This document shows, one piece after another, positions 17,053 to 27,050 of a stretch of DNA of 50,895 nt; the stretch's first letter is position 1; each line of letters opens with the position of its first letter. Both the position numbers and the translations under genes were made by a program. This stretch comes from Paludibacteraceae bacterium (GTDB lineage Bacteria > Bacteroidota > Bacteroidia > Bacteroidales > Paludibacteraceae): contig JAFXPY010000054.1 in NCBI GenBank assembly GCA_017527495.1, positions 1 to 50,895 on the forward strand. The letters are read 5' to 3'. The notes beneath the pieces are model-generated. The model was not told the DNA's origin. It ran no database searches and saw only the letters and a list, made by a program, of their open reading frames with translations.

Positions 17053-17067
17053 GCAGATACCATCTGC
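17053..17067. repeat. GCAGAT palindrome upstream of the transposase
   Basis: GCAGAT-ACC-ATCTGC lies 52 bp before the transposase start codon. It has the same arms as the copy within the gene but a different spacer. Confidence 0.7.
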
Positions 17068-17070
17068 TAA

Positions 17071-17107
17071 ATTTTCAAATTTGCAAATATTCAAATCTTG
17101 AAATTCT
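17071..17107. repeat. TTTGAA-type repeats between ruvC and the transposase
   Basis: On the ruvC strand this reads as degenerate GATTTGAA/AATTTGAA units just after the ruvC stop. Each intact unit has TGA. It is a member of the octamer family found in at least six places in the window. Confidence 0.7.
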
Positions 17108-17115
17108 TTTTGTCG

Positions 17116-17685
17116 TCAATGTACTTTACCGGGATTGCGTGCGATAAAATCTTTCCATCCGCTATACGATTTTGTCGTCAGAGGTTTGCCCAACTGCAGA
17201 TAATGGCAATACGCACACGCAAGAGCATCAGTGGCATCAAGCTTTTTGGGCATATTTTCTTTGGCAATATGCAACATACGCTGCAGCATATCAGCCACTT
17301 GCTCTTTCGAAGCCTGACCATTGCCAGTTATAGCCATTTTGATTTTCAGCGGTGCATATTCATTGATAGGCACATCACGCGACAATGCTGCAGCGATAGC
17401 CACTCCTTGACCTTTGCCCAATTTGAGAGTGGATTGTATGTTCATCTGCACAAATTGTGATTCAATGGCAAATTCAGAAGGCTGATACTTATCTACAAGT
17501 TCTTGTGTAAAGAAAAATATCTTTTGCAGACGTGCATAATATTGTTCTACTTTGCGCAGATCGAGAATACCCATCGTTACGATGTCGCAACGATTGTCTT
17601 TGACATGCAAAACGGCATAACCCATAATATTTGTTCCCGGGTCGATACCTAAAATAGTATGTTCACGAACAAGTTTGTCAAGCAT
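17116..17685 (-). CDS. ruvC: Holliday junction endonuclease RuvC
   Basis: RuvC resolves Holliday junctions by paired nicks. It is cytoplasmic, dimeric and works with RuvAB. Seen in 189 aa: Asp15 in LGIDPGT, Glu75 in FAIESQF, and Asp150 and Asp153 in LDATDALACAYCH, the four acidic metal ligands of the RNase H fold. The start codon shares its A with the TGA of dnaE (TGATG), so translation is coupled. No ruvA or ruvB gene is adjacent. Confidence 0.96.
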   Translation of the reverse strand: MLDKLVREHTILGIDPGTNIMGYAVLHVKDNRCDIVTMGILDLRKVEQYYARLQKIFFFTQELVDKYQPSEFAIESQFVQMNIQSTLKLGKGQGVAIAAALSRDVPINEYAPLKIKMAITGNGQASKEQVADMLQRMLHIAKENMPKKLDATDALACAYCHYLQLGKPLTTKSYSGWKDFIARNPGKVH

Positions 17686-20600
17686 CAGCTCAATTCAACA
17701 AAATAGTTAAACACTTCATCGCGTTTGTAGTTCTGCAACATATTGTAAAACTTTGGAGTTACCATTATGAGACGAGGCCGAACCATGATGATTTGGTTTT
17801 TGTTCAGTTCGTTGTGCAATTCAAATCTCAACTCAACATTGCCGTCTTCTTTCTCTGCTGCATTATTTTGTAAATCGTCAATCAAATCTTCTGTCAGTTT
17901 GTCAATCGACATAGATATGGTTATTGATTTAGCCAATTTACCTTTCAGATTGGGCAACTGCGAAACATTAGAAATTACGAAATCCCATCTTTTCTCACCT
18001 TCCGGCTTTGGTCTGAACCAACTCTGTCCTTCGCCCTTTTCTTGCAGTTTGGCTGTGACATAAACATACATATTGGGCTGCATGAGGTTTATGAAGTTGG
18101 TAAAACTATCACCAAACAACGGCAAAGTATATGAGCCGGCATAGTCTTCAATAGTTACCATTGCATACTGATTGCCATTTTTCGATGTACGTTGTTCAGT
18201 ATTGGTAACAATACCACCAAAACGCATTGTGGCTCCACGGAATTTTTGCACAAGGCTGACTTTTTGTGTGTCTCCTTCCTGCTCGTCTTTTGTTGTTGTT
18301 GCCTGTGGTGTCTGTGTTTGTGACGTCTGGCTTGCTTGACCTGCTTGTCCTGCTTTTTTAGCATTGACGGCTTCATCTATTGCCCGACGCTCTGCCTCAA
18401 GCTGTTCAAGCTCAACAGTTGTTATGTTGCAAATCTCTTTAAGTTCAAACTCATATTCGTTCAGCGGGTGATCGGAGAGATAAATGCCTATCAACTCTTT
18501 TTCTTTATTCAGTTTTTCAAGTGTCGACCATTTTGGTGCTTCCGGTAATTCAGGTTTTTGAATCTCTACTGCATCAAAACCACCAAACAAAGAGTTTTGG
18601 TTAAATTCCTTGTCGCTTTGATATTTGTTGCCATATCTGATTATCGTTTCAAGCACTTGTTCGCCTTTTGAATTGAATGACATCAGTTGCTCACGATATG
18701 TACCCGTGAAACAATCGAAAGCTCCTGAAAGGACAAGGCTCTCGAGCGTTTTGCGATTGCAGACGCTCATATTGATTCGCTCAATAAAATCGAATATATC
18801 TTTGAATTTTCCGTTTTTATTTCGCTCTGCAATGATACTATCCACTGCATTGCTCCCCACTCCTTTGATACCTCCGAGTCCGAATCGTATCTCACCATGT
18901 TCGTTTACTGTAAAGTCGAGCTCACTCTCATTGACATTTGGTCCGAGCACAGGGACTCCCATTGCCTTACATTCGTCCATAAACTTGGTTACATCTGCAA
19001 TGTTGTCTTTGCCGCAAGTGAGGTTGGCTGCCATAAATTCTGCCGGGTAATGTGCTTTCAAATAAGCTGTTTGATAAGCCACCCATGAATAGCATGCTGC
19101 GTGCGATTTATTGAAGGCGTAAGAAGCAAATGCAATCCAGTCTTTCCATATCTTGTCGAGTGTCTCGCGGGGGTGTCCATTAGCCATTCCGCCATCAATA
19201 AACTTAGGGTAAAGTTCAGCCAAGAGGTCGAGTTTTTTCTTGCCCATGGCTTTACGCAACTGGTCGGACTCGCCGCGAGTGAAGTTGGCAAGCAAACGGC
19301 TCAAAAGCATGACCTGCTCTTGATAGACAGTAACACCATAGGTCTCTTTGAGATACTTCTCCATCACCGGCAGGTCGTAGGTGATGGCTTCTGTTCCCTG
19401 TTTGCGGCGTATGAATTGAGGAATATAATCCATTGGTCCCGGGCGGTAAAGAGCATTCATAGCAATCAAGTCGCCAAACACCGTTGGGTGAAGTTCTTTC
19501 AGATATTTTCGCATGCCGGCACTTTCAAATTGAAATGTTGCCACTGTGCGACCTTCTTGATATAGTTTGTAGGTAAGTGGGTCATCAATAGGGATATTGT
19601 CGATGTCTATATCTATTCCGTGCCGTTTCTTGATATTGCGTAAAGCTTCTTTGATGATTGACAGTGTCGATAAACCAAGGAAGTCCATCTTTATCAATCC
19701 TACCGACTCGACATAGTGACCATCGTATTCAGTAACAATAATGTCGGAATTAGATGCTTTATCTTTCACCGTAGCAAGAGGTGCAAATTTGGTCAAGTCG
19801 TCCGCACCAATAATCACACCGCAAGCATGGATACCGACCTGGCGAATTGTGTCCTCAAGTTGTGTGGCATAATTTATCATCGACGGAATACGTTGGTCGG
19901 AATTGTTGAGCAAATCACGAAATTCCGGTACGTATTTTACCACATTTTTCAGGTTCACCTTTGGTGTCTTACCGTTTTCGTCAACAATATTGTCAGGAAA
20001 ACTGTTTGGAATCAATTTCTTTATGTTGTTCACAGTTGAGAGTGGTACTTGCTGTACTCGCCCTACATCTGCAATACTTGATTTTGTTGCCATAGTGCCG
20101 TATGTAATTATGTGGGCAACATGTGTGGCACCATATTTGTTCGACACCCAATCGAGCACTCTGCCTCTTTCGCTATCCTCAAAATCTACATCAATATCAG
20201 GCAGTGAAATACGGTCAGGATTGAGGAAACGCTCAAAAAGCAAATCGTATTTCAATGGGTCAAGGTCGGTAATCTTCAAGCAATAAGCCACAACAGAACC
20301 GGCAGCACTACCACGCCCCGGCCCAACGCTTATTCCCATGTCGCGAGCAGCCTTGATATAGTCTGACACAATCAAGAAATAACCCGGGAACCCCATTGTT
20401 TTCATGATGTGCAACTCAAATATGATACGGTCTTTAATGTCTTGAGATATATCTTCGCCATACCTCCTTTTTGCACCCTCCCATGTGAGTTTTGCCAAAT
20501 AGTCAGCTTCGAGTTTGATACGATATAACTTGTCATATCCTCCAAGCTTTTTAATCTTCTTTTCTGCTTCTTCTTGACTTAAAACGACTTCTCCTTTCTC

Positions 20601-21722
20601 GTTACGGGTAAATTCATCAAAAAGGTCTTGTTCAGTGAGTCGTTGACGATATTCTTCCTCAGTGCCAAAATCAGCAGGTATGTCAAATTTCGGCATGATA
20701 GGGTCAGAATCTATATCATAGACTTCGACCTTATCAACAATCTCTTGAGTGTTGGTAATAGCTTCAGGAATATCTTCAAAAATTATTTCCATTTGTTCAG
20801 GAGATTTGAGCCATTCCTGCTTGGTGTAGCGCATACGGTCAACATCGTCTACATAATGGTTGGTTGCAAGACATATCAACCTGTCGTGCGCTTCGGCATG
20901 TTCTTCTTCAACGAAATGGACATCATTAGTAGCTATCACTTTTATTCCATATTTTTGAGCAATTTCAAGAAGTATAGGATTGACTACTTTTTGGTGTTCA
21001 TAGGTCGATTTTTCTGCATTAGCAATATGTGTCTCATGGCGTTGAAGTTCGAGATAGTAATCATCACCAAATATACTCTTGAACCATTGCACGGCTTGTT
21101 CGGCTTCTTCGCGTTTTCCTTGCATGATTATTTGAGGTATCTCACCACCAAGGCATGCTGAGCTGCATATTATCCCCTCGTGATATTGTTCGAGCAATTC
21201 TTTGTCGATGCGCGGACGATTGTAGAAACCATCGATATAACTCAAACTCACAATACGGCACAGATTGAAATAACCGGTTTTGTTTTTAGCCAACAAAATC
21301 AGGTGCCAACCGCTTGAGTCAAGTATGCGCTCTTTGCCGTAAGCATCCACATATTTCACATCTTTGTCTTTGTCGTGGCGCGAACGACGAGCGCAATATG
21401 CCTCCACTCCGACAATAGGTTTGAACGGAACAAAAGCATCAAGTTTGGCTGTCAGCTCTTCTATTTCTTTTTCGATTATTGCTTTCCGCGCCGTGTCAGT
21501 CTCCTTGGCAAGAGCGGCCTTGGCATCAGCAAGTTTGTTTTTCGGTTTTTTATTTACTTTTTTGACATAATCCAAAAATTCCTTAATGCCATACATATTG
21601 CCATGGTCAGTCAGAGCAATAGCAGGCATTCCATACTTTATTGCCTTATCTACCAAATCAGGAACTTTTGACATTCCATCGAGGATGGAATAGTGCGAAT
21701 GCACGTGTAAGTGTGTAAACAT
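17685..21722 (-). CDS. dnaE: DNA polymerase III alpha subunit
   Basis: This is the replicative polymerase catalytic subunit, 1345 aa. Seen: the N-terminal PHP domain (FTHLHVHSHYSILDG), the C-family polymerase catalytic Asp509, Asp511 and Asp513 in LPDIDVDFED, the HhH region (FGLGGIKGVG), and a C-terminal OB-fold (FGGIVTNTEQRTSKNGNQYA). Two features stand out. A charged, coiled-coil-like insertion sits in the PHP domain at about residues 53-95 (KKPKNKLADAKAAL). A Gln/Thr/Ala-rich linker of about 38 residues (about 1117-1155) lies before the OB-fold. It is followed directly by ruvC and preceded by ettA (8 nt). Confidence 0.98.
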   Translation of the reverse strand: MFTHLHVHSHYSILDGMSKVPDLVDKAIKYGMPAIALTDHGNMYGIKEFLDYVKKVNKKPKNKLADAKAALAKETDTARKAIIEKEIEELTAKLDAFVPFKPIVGVEAYCARRSRHDKDKDVKYVDAYGKERILDSSGWHLILLAKNKTGYFNLCRIVSLSYIDGFYNRPRIDKELLEQYHEGIICSSACLGGEIPQIIMQGKREEAEQAVQWFKSIFGDDYYLELQRHETHIANAEKSTYEHQKVVNPILLEIAQKYGIKVIATNDVHFVEEEHAEAHDRLICLATNHYVDDVDRMRYTKQEWLKSPEQMEIIFEDIPEAITNTQEIVDKVEVYDIDSDPIMPKFDIPADFGTEEEYRQRLTEQDLFDEFTRNEKGEVVLSQEEAEKKIKKLGGYDKLYRIKLEADYLAKLTWEGAKRRYGEDISQDIKDRIIFELHIMKTMGFPGYFLIVSDYIKAARDMGISVGPGRGSAAGSVVAYCLKITDLDPLKYDLLFERFLNPDRISLPDIDVDFEDSERGRVLDWVSNKYGATHVAHIITYGTMATKSSIADVGRVQQVPLSTVNNIKKLIPNSFPDNIVDENGKTPKVNLKNVVKYVPEFRDLLNNSDQRIPSMINYATQLEDTIRQVGIHACGVIIGADDLTKFAPLATVKDKASNSDIIVTEYDGHYVESVGLIKMDFLGLSTLSIIKEALRNIKKRHGIDIDIDNIPIDDPLTYKLYQEGRTVATFQFESAGMRKYLKELHPTVFGDLIAMNALYRPGPMDYIPQFIRRKQGTEAITYDLPVMEKYLKETYGVTVYQEQVMLLSRLLANFTRGESDQLRKAMGKKKLDLLAELYPKFIDGGMANGHPRETLDKIWKDWIAFASYAFNKSHAACYSWVAYQTAYLKAHYPAEFMAANLTCGKDNIADVTKFMDECKAMGVPVLGPNVNESELDFTVNEHGEIRFGLGGIKGVGSNAVDSIIAERNKNGKFKDIFDFIERINMSVCNRKTLESLVLSGAFDCFTGTYREQLMSFNSKGEQVLETIIRYGNKYQSDKEFNQNSLFGGFDAVEIQKPELPEAPKWSTLEKLNKEKELIGIYLSDHPLNEYEFELKEICNITTVELEQLEAERRAIDEAVNAKKAGQAGQASQTSQTQTPQATTTKDEQEGDTQKVSLVQKFRGATMRFGGIVTNTEQRTSKNGNQYAMVTIEDYAGSYTLPLFGDSFTNFINLMQPNMYVYVTAKLQEKGEGQSWFRPKPEGEKRWDFVISNVSQLPNLKGKLAKSITISMSIDKLTEDLIDDLQNNAAEKEDGNVELRFELHNELNKNQIIMVRPRLIMVTPKFYNMLQNYKRDEVFNYFVELS

Positions 21723-21730
21723 ACCTATTC

Positions 21731-23404
21731 TTATTGTAGTTTTTTGTATTTAATACGTTTGGGTTGCAGAGCGTCTTCACCTAAGCGCATGCGTTTGTTG
21801 GCTTCATATTCAGAGTAAGAGCCTTCAAAGAAGAACACTTGTGAGTCGCCTTCGAATGCCAAGATATGCGTGCAGATACGATCCAAGAACCAGCGGTCGT
21901 GCGAAATAACAACAGCACAACCAGCAAAGTCCTCAAGTCCGTCTTCGAGTGCTCGAAGTGTATTGACATCAATATCGTTGGTAGGTTCGTCAAGAAGCAG
22001 TACATTGGCTTCACTCTTGAGTGTAAGCGCAAGGTGCAGACGATTTCGCTCACCACCGGAAAGCATTTTGCACAACTTCTCTTGGTCGGAACCGGTAAAA
22101 TTAAATCGCGACAGATAGGCTCGCGCATTAATTTCTCTGCCTCCTACTCTAATATAATCAGCTCCTTCGGCTACAGTTTGATAGACAGTATTTTCCGGAT
22201 TTATGTTTGAATGTACTTGGTCAACATAACCGATTTTCACTGTTTCGCCAACACTAAACTCACCTGAATCGGCCTTTTCCAACCCCATTATCATACGGAA
22301 AAGTGTTGTCTTGCCGGCTCCGTTGGGACCTATCACGCCCACAATACCATTGGGTGGCAACATAAAGTTGAGGTCATCGAACAATAGTTTGTCTCCAAAC
22401 GCTTTGCGGACATGTTCTGCGATGATGACTTTATTGCCCAAGCGAGGTCCGTTAGGAATAAATAATTCGAGTTTTTCCTCTCTTTCTTTTTGATCTTCAT
22501 TGAGCAATTTGTCGTATGCTGCCAGACGTGCTTTTCCTTTGGCTTGGCGTGCTTTTGGTGCCATACGTACCCACTCCAACTCGCGTTCGAGAGTCTTACG
22601 TCGTTTGCTGGCTTGTTTTTCTTCCATTGCCATACGGGCTGTCTTTTGTTCGAGCCACGACGAATAATTGCCTTTCCATGGAATACCCTCACCTCGGTCT
22701 AACTCAAGTATCCAACCTGCCACATGGTCGAGAAAATAGCGGTCGTGAGTAACGGCAATAACTGTTCCTTCATATTTCTGCAAGTGCTGTTCAAGCCATT
22801 CCACAGATTCTGCATCAAGGTGGTTGGTAGGCTCGTCAAGAAGCAAGATGTCTGGTTTTTGCAGTAGCAAACGACATAGAGCCACACGACGACGCTCGCC
22901 ACCACTGAGGTGTTCGACTTTCGCATCTCCGTCAGGACAACGCAAAGCATCCATAGCGCGTTCAAGACGATTGTCGATATTCCATGCGTCAGCGTGGTCG
23001 AGAAGTTCTTGCAACTCTCCTTGGCGAGCAATAAGCTTGTCGAAATCAGCATCAGGTTCGGCAAAAGCAGCATTGATTTGGTCGTACTCTGCAAGCATGT
23101 CCATGATAGGTTGTACACCTTCTTGCACCACTTCTTTCACCGTTTTTTGAGGGTCCAACTTGGGGTCTTGTTCCAAATAGCCAACACTATAACCCGGGGA
23201 GAAAACCACTTGGCCCTGATATGACTGGTCAACACCTGCTATAATCTTGAGTAGTGTTGATTTACCTGCGCCATTAAGACCAATGATACCTATCTTTGCT
23301 CCGTAGAAAAAAGACAGATAAATATCGTTGAGGACTTTCTTTTGAGGTGTGAAAAACTTTGACACACCAACCATCGAAAAAATAATCTTTTTATCGTCTG
23401 CCAT
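21731..23404 (-). CDS. ettA: energy-dependent translational throttle protein EttA
   Basis: This ABC-F ATPase binds the ribosomal E site and gates early elongation according to the ADP/ATP ratio. Seen in 557 aa: two ABC domains with Walker A GLNGAGKST (42-50) and GPNGAGKTT. The two signature motifs are LSGGERRR and LSGGERNR, and both Walker B regions read LLLDEPTN. An arm and linker lie between them. There are no membrane segments, as expected. EttA is preferred over other ABC-F proteins by the very close match around FSMVGVSKFF and the overall length. A lipoprotein gene precedes it by 12 nt. Confidence 0.93.
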   Translation of the reverse strand: MADDKKIIFSMVGVSKFFTPQKKVLNDIYLSFFYGAKIGIIGLNGAGKSTLLKIIAGVDQSYQGQVVFSPGYSVGYLEQDPKLDPQKTVKEVVQEGVQPIMDMLAEYDQINAAFAEPDADFDKLIARQGELQELLDHADAWNIDNRLERAMDALRCPDGDAKVEHLSGGERRRVALCRLLLQKPDILLLDEPTNHLDAESVEWLEQHLQKYEGTVIAVTHDRYFLDHVAGWILELDRGEGIPWKGNYSSWLEQKTARMAMEEKQASKRRKTLERELEWVRMAPKARQAKGKARLAAYDKLLNEDQKEREEKLELFIPNGPRLGNKVIIAEHVRKAFGDKLLFDDLNFMLPPNGIVGVIGPNGAGKTTLFRMIMGLEKADSGEFSVGETVKIGYVDQVHSNINPENTVYQTVAEGADYIRVGGREINARAYLSRFNFTGSDQEKLCKMLSGGERNRLHLALTLKSEANVLLLDEPTNDIDVNTLRALEDGLEDFAGCAVVISHDRWFLDRICTHILAFEGDSQVFFFEGSYSEYEANKRMRLGEDALQPKRIKYKKLQ

Positions 23405-23416
23405 TATATTTATTGT

Positions 23417-24271
23417 TTAGTAATATTCAATTTCTCTTTTCCATTCTGTCAGCGGATACTCGACTCCAAAGCTATCTACTCTGTAAGCCTGCTTGTGTAT
23501 CCAATTGTTGTGATTGTCATAGATATAGTCAAAACGACGGATATTTTCTTCTCTTTCGTCAATCATTATGTCAAAAATACAATTATTCAGAGAGTCGTAT
23601 TCATATTTATAAGTTGCTTCAAAAATGCCATTACTATTTTTTGAACTCTTTTCAACCAACTGATCTCTATCATTATAGGAGAAAAGTGTAGAAATTGTAT
23701 CGCCTGCACCATACAAACTAATTTCTCTCTCAATCAATCCATTACTGCCATAGAGAGAAAGCTCGGTGCGCAGATGGCGACCTAAGCCGTCATAGAAGCG
23801 CGCTTGTGTGGTCCTGCCTAAAGAATCGCAATCATAAAGGGCATAGAACGACAATTCGTCATTGTCACCTATTACATTCCATTTGGTCATATTGCCATTT
23901 TTGTCGTATTCATACTCCGTTCGTTCTACCAATTCGCCACCTATGATGTGATTGATTGCTGTTTTATTTCCTGTTTTGTCATGTTGGTAGTAGCATTTTT
24001 GTACCATACCATCATCAACTGTAAATGTTGTTGAATCGATTAGTCCTTTCTTATTGAAAAAAAACTCTTCAGTAAATCGCTCGCTCGAATAGAGATATTG
24101 TTCAGCAGCATTTTCAGCCGGTGCAGTAAGGATGCGTACATAGCGCACTTGTCCATTCAGTTGTTCAGATTCTAAGTCGGTGTGAATCTGCCTACTGCAG
24201 GCACACAAAAATAATGCAACTATGATTAGATTTGATAATTTGAACATTTGACAATTTGAAGATTTGAACAT
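23417..24271 (-). CDS. lipoprotein with YD/Rhs-like repeats
   Basis: This 284-aa predicted lipoprotein has a hydrophobic segment LSNLIIVALFLCACS, with a lipobox-like site at the second Cys. The rest is beta-rich and contains several degenerate YD-type units (YEYDKNGNMTKWN, YDCDSLGRTTQARFYD), as in small Rhs/YD-repeat lipoproteins of Bacteroidota. Two starts are possible, 24271 and 24247. The first eight or nine residues (MFKSSNCQ) are encoded by the TTTGAACATTTGACAA repeat that covers the start region, so 24247 may be the original start. Its job is unknown. Confidence 0.75.
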   Translation of the reverse strand: MFKSSNCQMFKLSNLIIVALFLCACSRQIHTDLESEQLNGQVRYVRILTAPAENAAEQYLYSSERFTEEFFFNKKGLIDSTTFTVDDGMVQKCYYQHDKTGNKTAINHIIGGELVERTEYEYDKNGNMTKWNVIGDNDELSFYALYDCDSLGRTTQARFYDGLGRHLRTELSLYGSNGLIEREISLYGAGDTISTLFSYNDRDQLVEKSSKNSNGIFEATYKYEYDSLNNCIFDIMIDEREENIRRFDYIYDNHNNWIHKQAYRVDSFGVEYPLTEWKREIEYY

Positions 24272-24297
24272 TTGACAATTTGAAGATTTGAAAATCG
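24229..24297. repeat. TTTGAA/TTTGACAA repeats over the lipoprotein start
   Basis: About seven 8-bp units (TTTGAACA, TTTGACAA, TTTGAAGA) form a higher-order duplication of 32 bp. The array spans the N-terminal codons of the lipoprotein gene on the opposite strand, where it carries no stop codon. Confidence 0.85.
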
Positions 24298-24312
24298 TAA
24301 ATAAGTAAATCT

Positions 24313-24346
24313 AAAAGGGGCATATCATTTTTGATACGCCCCTTTT
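24313..24346 (-). terminator. terminator of the V-ATPase operon
   Basis: AAAAGGGGC (24313-24321) pairs with GCCCCTTTT (24338-24346). The inner arms TATCA/TGATA extend the stem around a TTTT loop, with one mismatch. It lies 26 bp beyond the ntpK stop and could act in both directions. Confidence 0.82.
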
Positions 24347-24371
24347 GATTAAAAAAGGCTAAACCACAGGA

Positions 24372-24918
<547 letters not shown>

Positions 24919-24934
24919 AAAGATGTTAGAGATC

Positions 24935-24994
24935 TCTTACTTCTTACTTCTTACTTCTCACTTCTATTATCTCACTTCTTACTTCTCACTTCTT
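24935..24994. repeat. GAAGTRA heptamer array at the ntpI 3' end
   Basis: Read on the ntpI strand, it is a run of GAAGTGA/GAAGTAA-type heptamers. The last two Lys codons and the TGA of ntpI (24986-24988) are part of the array. Confidence 0.85.
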
Positions 24995-26860
24995 TGCAAA
25001 CGGACTATATAACTTACCTTTGCCTTCGTAACCTGAGTTTTTGAAGTATTCAACAAACGTCAGACGCAGAGGGTGAACAAATGCACCAAGTGCAGACATG
25101 GCAAGGTTGAGTAAATGTCCTATGAGCAGAATGATTATGAATGGTAACCATTGCCATGTAGCGTCACCCAATACCATCAAACCAAGGTTATTGAATGCAC
25201 CACCGAGCTTACCACCTGCAAGACCTAACGCATAAAGACGAATATATGAAAGTGTGTCACCAAGTATACCCGTTGCCATATTATACGTGTCCCACAATCC
25301 GGCACCAATGTTGAGCAAGGGATTGCGTCCCGGAGTATTGAATATATAAATACCCAAAGCCGAAACACCTGCAATACCAATCAATACCCATTTTGTTACC
25401 TCCATAGGCAATGATAGAGCCATACAGATTATCAACGCTGAAATGCCACCTACGATAAGTAATGTCCATCCCCATGTCGATAATTGGTTGCGGAAACCAA
25501 ATCGTTTGGTGTAGCACAAGGCTTTGATAACCATAGCTAAGCAGATATGGAACACACCTATAAGTACAGCCAGAACCATTGCTACATCATATCCGCCCTT
25601 CATTTCTTGAGCTTTATATGCTGCTTTGCTCACATATTGAATACCACCATCAGTAATTATTTTTCCATTGAGGAAGAGATAATCAATTGATGGGAATATA
25701 GTACTCAAATCGACGCCAAAGGCTGTTCCGAGGAAAAAGCCTACAACTAATGTTCCAACGCCTAATGTTGCAATGATTGGTCCTAAACCCTCAAACATCG
25801 CAATATTGATTTTCTTGTAGTGAACAAGCAGACCAAAAGCTATAAGCAATATGCCATAGCCTGCATCACCCATACACATTGAGAAGAATAAGAGATAGAA
25901 AGGAGCAAGAATCGGTGTGGGGTCAAATTCGCCATATACAGGCCAACCATACATACCTGTGAATACCTCAAAGAGTTTGGCAAATCTGTTGTTGTTTAGT
26001 TTAACCGGAGCAAGGTCTTCTTCTGTAGGATCGGCTGTTTCGTAGTAAACACCTTCGTTATTGAGCATTTGGTTTAATTCCGCAACCTTGTCGTCAGGAC
26101 AGAATCCAACCAGCAATTTTACTTTCTCGTCAGCCACAGACAAAGTGCTAATCAAGGCTTTATCCCAATCGGCACTTTCTTTTACTCTACTACGAAAATC
26201 AAGCAAATTATTATAGTTGGTTATTGCCCACTCTGTTATTGTTTGTCCCAGTTTTTCTGTTTCTTTTTTCAATTCGGCTGCTTGCTGCTGCAAAACTTCG
26301 GCATCACTATTTCCCAAATCAACACTATCAGCGTCTTCTATGCTTACTTCAGCATGGTTGACCGTTATGAAACGAACTGTTTTGCCATCTCTCGACACTT
26401 CAAGAGCGTTGTATTGTTCAGCCCATTGAGGATTGAATTTTTTGTCGGCACATTGGAAAAACTGTAGGCACAGACCTGCTTTCTTGAGTTGTTCAAATCG
26501 TTCGGCATCAAATGTACCCCATGGCTCAATGCGATGTGCTTCACGCAATAAGGCGGTTTGTTTTTGTTCTGCCTGCTGACGCGCCGACTTTAGTTCGCTC
26601 AGTGCTTCGAGCAAGACTTTTTCGTCATAGTCGCCGGAAGGCTCTAAAGCAGCATTTTCCGGCAACAATGCTTTTGTTTCGGCAATCAGTTTGTCTAATC
26701 TGCCGAGCAACTGCAATTTTTCGCGCAATAAATCATTTTCTGCTACACCTTCTTTTAGCTCGTTGATATGCAACACACCTACATTTCGCAGTTTTTCCAA
26801 AAACTGTTCATATTGTTGGTGATACACCAAGAAGGTATATTTCAGCATTTTTGCTATCAT
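24986..26860 (-). CDS. ntpI: V-type ATPase subunit I (a-subunit homologue)
   Basis: This is the membrane stator subunit forming the ion half-channels next to the K ring. Seen in 624 aa: a cytoplasmic N-terminal half with coiled coils (to about residue 310), then about seven transmembrane helices beginning at PILAPFYLLFFSMCMGDAGYG. The FSMCMGDAGYG and YIRLYALGLAGG stretches are hallmark regions. The latter carries the Arg that faces the rotor Glu. It follows the zeta-like pair by 28 nt and precedes ntpK. The 3' end is built from a repeat. Confidence 0.95.
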   Translation of the reverse strand: MIAKMLKYTFLVYHQQYEQFLEKLRNVGVLHINELKEGVAENDLLREKLQLLGRLDKLIAETKALLPENAALEPSGDYDEKVLLEALSELKSARQQAEQKQTALLREAHRIEPWGTFDAERFEQLKKAGLCLQFFQCADKKFNPQWAEQYNALEVSRDGKTVRFITVNHAEVSIEDADSVDLGNSDAEVLQQQAAELKKETEKLGQTITEWAITNYNNLLDFRSRVKESADWDKALISTLSVADEKVKLLVGFCPDDKVAELNQMLNNEGVYYETADPTEEDLAPVKLNNNRFAKLFEVFTGMYGWPVYGEFDPTPILAPFYLLFFSMCMGDAGYGILLIAFGLLVHYKKINIAMFEGLGPIIATLGVGTLVVGFFLGTAFGVDLSTIFPSIDYLFLNGKIITDGGIQYVSKAAYKAQEMKGGYDVAMVLAVLIGVFHICLAMVIKALCYTKRFGFRNQLSTWGWTLLIVGGISALIICMALSLPMEVTKWVLIGIAGVSALGIYIFNTPGRNPLLNIGAGLWDTYNMATGILGDTLSYIRLYALGLAGGKLGGAFNNLGLMVLGDATWQWLPFIIILLIGHLLNLAMSALGAFVHPLRLTFVEYFKNSGYEGKGKLYSPFAKK

Positions 26861-26888
26861 AATAAAATTACGAACTTTTTGAGTTTAA

Positions 26889-27050
26889 CTATAATTCAAT
26901 ATCCCGCGCTTGAACAGCCTGAATGTTGCCATTATCGTCGGCGACAATCAGCGTTCCGTCTGTACTACGCTTATGTTCAAGCAATCGTTGAGTTGTCAAT
27001 GTAAGGCCCTCATGCAATTTTGAGGTTGTCCTTTTGTCTGAATCTCTCAT
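26889..27050 (-). CDS. 53-aa partner of the zeta-like kinase
   Basis: This is a small soluble protein of basic N-terminus (MRDSDKRTTSKLHEGLT) and a C-terminal beta-like part (GTLIVADDNGNIQAVQA). The ATG at 27050 overlaps the upstream stop as ATGA and is preferred over 27077. Tight coupling to a zeta-like kinase suggests a toxin-antitoxin or regulatory pair. Here the small gene comes second, unlike the classical epsilon-zeta order. I do not recognise a named family, and its antitoxin role is inference. Confidence 0.65.
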   Translation of the reverse strand: MRDSDKRTTSKLHEGLTLTTQRLLEHKRSTDGTLIVADDNGNIQAVQARDIEL

